From Paramecium pentaurelia (taxonomy: Eukaryota > Ciliophora > Oligohymenophorea > Peniculida > Parameciidae): 64,000 nt of DNA. Shown here piece after piece: positions 60,401 to 64,000 of the stretch; position 1 is the first letter of the stretch, and the number at the start of each line of letters is the position of its first letter. Where the stretch lies: positions 205,716-269,715 of the forward strand of contig CAJJDO010000129.1 of assembly GCA_905183005.1 (NCBI GenBank), given 5' to 3'. The notes under the pieces were generated by a model that worked only from the letters and a program-made list of their open reading frames with translations, searched no databases and had not been told where the DNA came from. The translations under genes and the position numbers were made by a program.

Positions 60401-62338
60401 CAACGATATTGCAATTAAAAAATACACAAATTATTAAGTAAAAATATAAACATTGTAACATTTAAGTTGCTAATCACAATATATAAACAATGAAAAGCTA
60501 TTGGGTGAATTATTTTTAACCTTTAACAGTTTTAGTTTCAATAAAAATCTTGAAAACCTAGAAATATTTATGAATGTATATTATACATATTATAGAATTT
60601 AAATAAAGTATATAGTTCAATAGAACAATTCCTCATATAAAGGCTAACAAAATCCTTATATTTTTGGAAATTTTTGAAGTATACAAACTATAGAGCTGAA
60701 TACTATAAGAATGATATGAAAGAAATGCAGTGATCTTTTGATAATAAGAATTTCTCTAATATGATGCAATTATTGAAGATTATCAATATATGTTTTATAA
60801 TATTTTAAATTGATTAGGAATATTAAGGAAGAAATTCTTTACAATATTATTTATATCTATATGTAGTATTACATATTATATATGAAGTTTCTTTAATATA
60901 TAAATAAATTATTTTAATAAATTATTAATATAGCTTATAAGATGATTAAAATATATAAATCAAATTATTTTTATCAATATTATTAAAAGTTATTGTTTTT
61001 GTATCCTAAGAAATTAGAGAAAGTTGAATAGAGTTATATCAATATCGATTTCAAATGGTTTCAATAATTAATTATTTTATCAAATTAAAATGATTATTCA
61101 TCAATAGCTTTTTGTATTATTAAATAAATTTATATTGTTACTTATCTAACTATTTTAGTTTAGAATAATTTTAATAAACTGAAATTTCTATAATATTTTT
61201 TATATTCTCAATTTTACTATTTTGAATTCGATTTCAAACTTAATTGTTATTTGATTAAGTTTCCACATATTATGGTATATCTCATTGATAATAAAATACA
61301 TAAATGCATGTTTTAATATATCAAATTTTAAATCTTCTATTATTAATAATAAAGAGTTCTCCTATTCAAACATCTATTTTATAATGGTTTATATTACCCA
61401 TATATCTAAAGGACATATTTGCTTACTTAAAAACAGGTATTATTCAAGAAATCTAATTTATAAAAATTATATTATATTTAAAATCAAATAGTATTGATAT
61501 CCTTTTTAAGTAATATTCTTACTTAGAAAAAAATTAAAAAGAAGCTCAATTTTTATTATTTTAATGATTTTGAATTATTAATGTTAAAGTTCCCTTTAAC
61601 AAAAGAAATTTGGTTTAAAAGAAAACAAGTTTTTATAAAGATTTAATGGATGATTTAAAATTATATGATTTCGAAAAACGCAATAAAAATAAAAATAGTA
61701 ATTATGCTCTATATTATAGATAGGAATATATATTCTGGAAGTATTGTGAAACTTATGATTGCTACAATCCTATATATTGTTTAGGGTTGTCAATATACAG
61801 ATTATGAAGAAAGTTTGCTAAGTAAAAAAAATTAAATAGAAAAAACAATAATTTATTCGTAAGGTTCAACCCAATCATTTGCTTTTTGGAGTTTCTGTAT
61901 TCCAGCTTGGGAAGTTGATGGCTATCCACAAGTTGAGGAAATGATGTTTGAAGATAATAGAAATTAATAGCTTCTATTTTTGATAAATTCAGGGCAAAAC
62001 GACCAATCTTTGATAATGTTTATGTATGTTGATTTTATTAGTGGTAAAAATGAAGTAATTCACAGTCTTCATATAAATACTTAATTATAAGAAAAAGTTT
62101 ATGAATACAAATTTGATTCTAAGATTTATGAAGGGAAGTGGTATTTAAGCATGATAACTATTGGATCCCAATTTATAAAATTCTAAACTTCAGAATCAAA
62201 CAATTATTATGACATTTAAGATGAAATACCTATATTCAATACATTTCAAATCATAATTGGTGGTACAGGAATTGTAAATTAATTATAAATAAATTTAGGT
62301 CAGTCACAAATACTATCTGGGGATATTTAGAGGAAGAT
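60401..62338. repeat. Contig overlap 5, middle copy
   Basis: Second image of 58462-60399. Its last ~690 bp also belong to overlap 6, so that segment occurs three times in the window. Confidence 0.85.
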
Positions 62339-63016
62339 TATCTAAGCTTATAACCATAGAGGATGAAGTAAACTAAAACTTAATTTGGGTTCTTTCTAAC
62401 TGCTATGTACCTATAAACATAAATGGAGGATAAACAATTTACTTAATAAATGATGTGTAAATTTTTAAAGGAAATACATAATTGATAAAAGAAATAGATT
62501 AGGTAGGCAAGAGTTTTCGCTTTTTTTGTTGGGTTAAATATGATTTTTCAGAGGCAAGTTTCACAACAACCTATTTATTACTTAGACTTACAATATTCAA
62601 GAATTATGGGGATGAATTGAGATTAGGTGATGAACTGGCTAAAATCACTGTAGATTTAGACAACTCACAACCTTAAAATTGTGGTTATGATGTAATTTCC
62701 CATATGTATTCTACCCCAAATTTCGGTCCTATAAATGAATAATACTAGTAAAGACTTAATTTTCGAGATTATGGTGGATACTTTTATCAATAATTATAAT
62801 AGTGGCATATTGTTTCATTCTTTTACAGATAAACTGATGGCCCTTCTGTGACTTTTAATTTTATTTCTTCAAATAATATTATTCATGAGAAATTTCCTGA
62901 AGAATATGCTTAAGGATTATTTACTAACACTAAATATTATGCTATTATTGGAAGTGATAGAACAATATAATAAAAATTGAGAGGTCAAATCGCTAATGCA
63001 AAATTTGAGTATAATT
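61650..63016. repeat. Contig overlap 6, left copy (repeats from 63018 to the window end)
   Basis: After N 63017 the sequence restarts at the equivalent of 61650 (offset 1368) and is still repeating at base 64000. Confidence 0.85.
61755..63016 (+). CDS. Secreted protein with LamG/concanavalin A-like domains (partial, longest copy)
   Basis: Starts at ATG 61755 with a probable signal peptide (MIATILYIVQGCQ). One 25-nt intron (62274-62298) is required to connect FNTFQIIIGGTGIV to SHKYYLGIFRGRLSKLI. That block is typical of LamG/ConA-like jelly-roll domains, where a GG...N/Y-x-F/L-x-G-x-I/F-x-G run marks the last strands. A second such domain begins further on (SFRFFCWVKYDFSEASFTTT; WHIVSFFYRQTDGPSVTFNF; YYAIIGSDRTIQQKLRGQIA). 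The CDS is cut by the contig end at 63016, so the C-terminus is unknown. An in-frame ATG lies 57 bp upstream, but the later one gives the better signal peptide. Likely secreted or surface-bound carbohydrate- or protein-binding; no catalytic residues seen. Confidence 0.7.
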
Positions 63017-63017
63017 N

Positions 63018-64000
63018 ATGATTTAAAATTATATGATTTCGAAAAACGCAATAAAAATAAAAATAGTAATTATGCTCTATATTATAGATAGGAATATATA
63101 TTCTGGAAGTATTGTGAAACTTATGATTGCTACAATCCTATATATTGTTTAGGGTTGTCAATATACAGATTATGAAGAAAGTTTGCTAAGTAAAAAAAAT
63201 TAAATAGAAAAAACAATAATTTATTCGTAAGGTTCAACCCAATCATTTGCTTTTTGGAGTTTCTGTATTCCAGCTTGGGAAGTTGATGGCTATCCACAAG
63301 TTGAGGAAATGATGTTTGAAGATAATAGAAATTAATAGCTTCTATTTTTGATAAATTCAGGGCAAAACGACCAATCTTTGATAATGTTTATGTATGTTGA
63401 TTTTATTAGTGGTAAAAATGAAGTAATTCACAGTCTTCATATAAATACTTAATTATAAGAAAAAGTTTATGAATACAAATTTGATTCTAAGATTTATGAA
63501 GGGAAGTGGTATTTAAGCATGATAACTATTGGATCCCAATTTATAAAATTCTAAACTTCAGAATCAAACAATTATTATGACATTTAAGATGAAATACCTA
63601 TATTCAATACATTTCAAATCATAATTGGTGGTACAGGAATTGTAAATTAATTATAAATAAATTTAGGTCAGTCACAAATACTATCTGGGGATATTTAGAG
63701 GAAGATTATCTAAGCTTATAACCATAGAGGATGAAGTAAACTAAAACTTAATTTGGGTTCTTTCTAACTGCTATGTACCTATAAACATAAATGGAGGATA
63801 AACAATTTACTTAATAAATGATGTGTAAATTTTTAAAGGAAATACATAATTGATAAAAGAAATAGATTAGGTAGGCAAGAGTTTTCGCTTTTTTTGTTGG
63901 GTTAAATATGATTTTTCAGAGGCAAGTTTCACAACAACCTATTTATTACTTAGACTTACAATATTCAAGAATTATGGGGATGAATTGAGATTAGGTGATG
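63018..64000. repeat. Contig overlap 6, right copy (runs off the window)
   Basis: Second image of 61650 onward, cut by the window edge. Confidence 0.85.
63123..64000 (+). CDS. LamG/ConA-like secreted protein, third contig copy (cut by window end)
   Basis: Same sequence as 61755-62632, with the intron at 63642-63666. This contig presumably continues into the missing 3' part of the gene, so it is the one to follow when the locus is merged. Confidence 0.7.

Overview
The window reads as part of a ciliate macronuclear genome, almost certainly Paramecium. TAA and TAG occur in frame throughout clear protein domains, where they must encode glutamine, and TGA alone ends genes. Introns are tiny (20-31 nt), mostly GTA...TAG with some AAG or CAG acceptors. 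DNA is about three-quarters A+T and genes are tightly packed on both strands. The genus is an inference. A standard-code reading finds almost none of the real genes, so the coding features below were read by hand with TAA/TAG = Gln. For nearly every multi-exon model, genomic length minus introns is an exact multiple of three.

The window is not contiguous genome. Six single Ns (7151, 13837, 47296, 50989, 60400, 63017) each sit between two copies of the same sequence: the end of one contig and the start of the next were joined without merging the overlap. About 8.8 kb is therefore duplicated, and the true locus is about 55 kb. Repeated genes around these Ns (the 5S rRNA genes, the membrane-protein, coiled-coil, TLDc, DUF4215 and LamG-like genes) should be counted once.

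Layout. 1-5.5 kb: partial unknown gene (-), RBBP4/MSI1-type WD40 histone chaperone (+), small MGC-start protein with an RVxF-like motif (-), unknown gene (+), ubiquitin-like protein with a Gly-Gly-Leu end (-). 5.9-15 kb: multi-pass membrane protein, two 5S rRNA loci (-), HP1-like chromo/chromoshadow protein (-), unknown gene (-), cNMP-binding-like protein with a CCHC-like knuckle (-), coiled-coil protein (+). 15.2-16.2 kb: tandem pair of diverged ubiquitin-like genes. 16.7-26.9 kb: full-length PIKfyve/Fab1 (-), DENN-domain protein (+) starting 29 bp away, small membrane protein (+), radial spoke protein RSPH9 (-), importin-alpha-like ARM protein (+). 26.9-32.3 kb: MORN-repeat protein (+), Alba protein with an Arg/Asp/Asn-rich tail (+), PP2C phosphatase (-), helix-turn-helix protein (-).

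34-47 kb holds TLDc, SPRY-like, large type I membrane, WD40 and second TLDc genes. Three of them share a CxxH-(18-20)-CxxC module. 48-57 kb: DUF4215 cysteine-rich multi-pass receptor-like protein and a membrane-protein reading frame interrupted by two TGA codons. 57.5-64 kb: a possible transposase remnant, then a secreted LamG/ConA-like protein seen in three overlapping copies and cut by the window end.

Functional themes are chromatin (RBBP4, HP1-like), phosphoinositide and membrane traffic (PIKfyve, DENN), cilia (RSPH9), nuclear import, RNA binding (Alba), dephosphorylation (PP2C, possible PP1 partner) and surface or secreted proteins. No operons, tRNAs or CRISPRs were seen.
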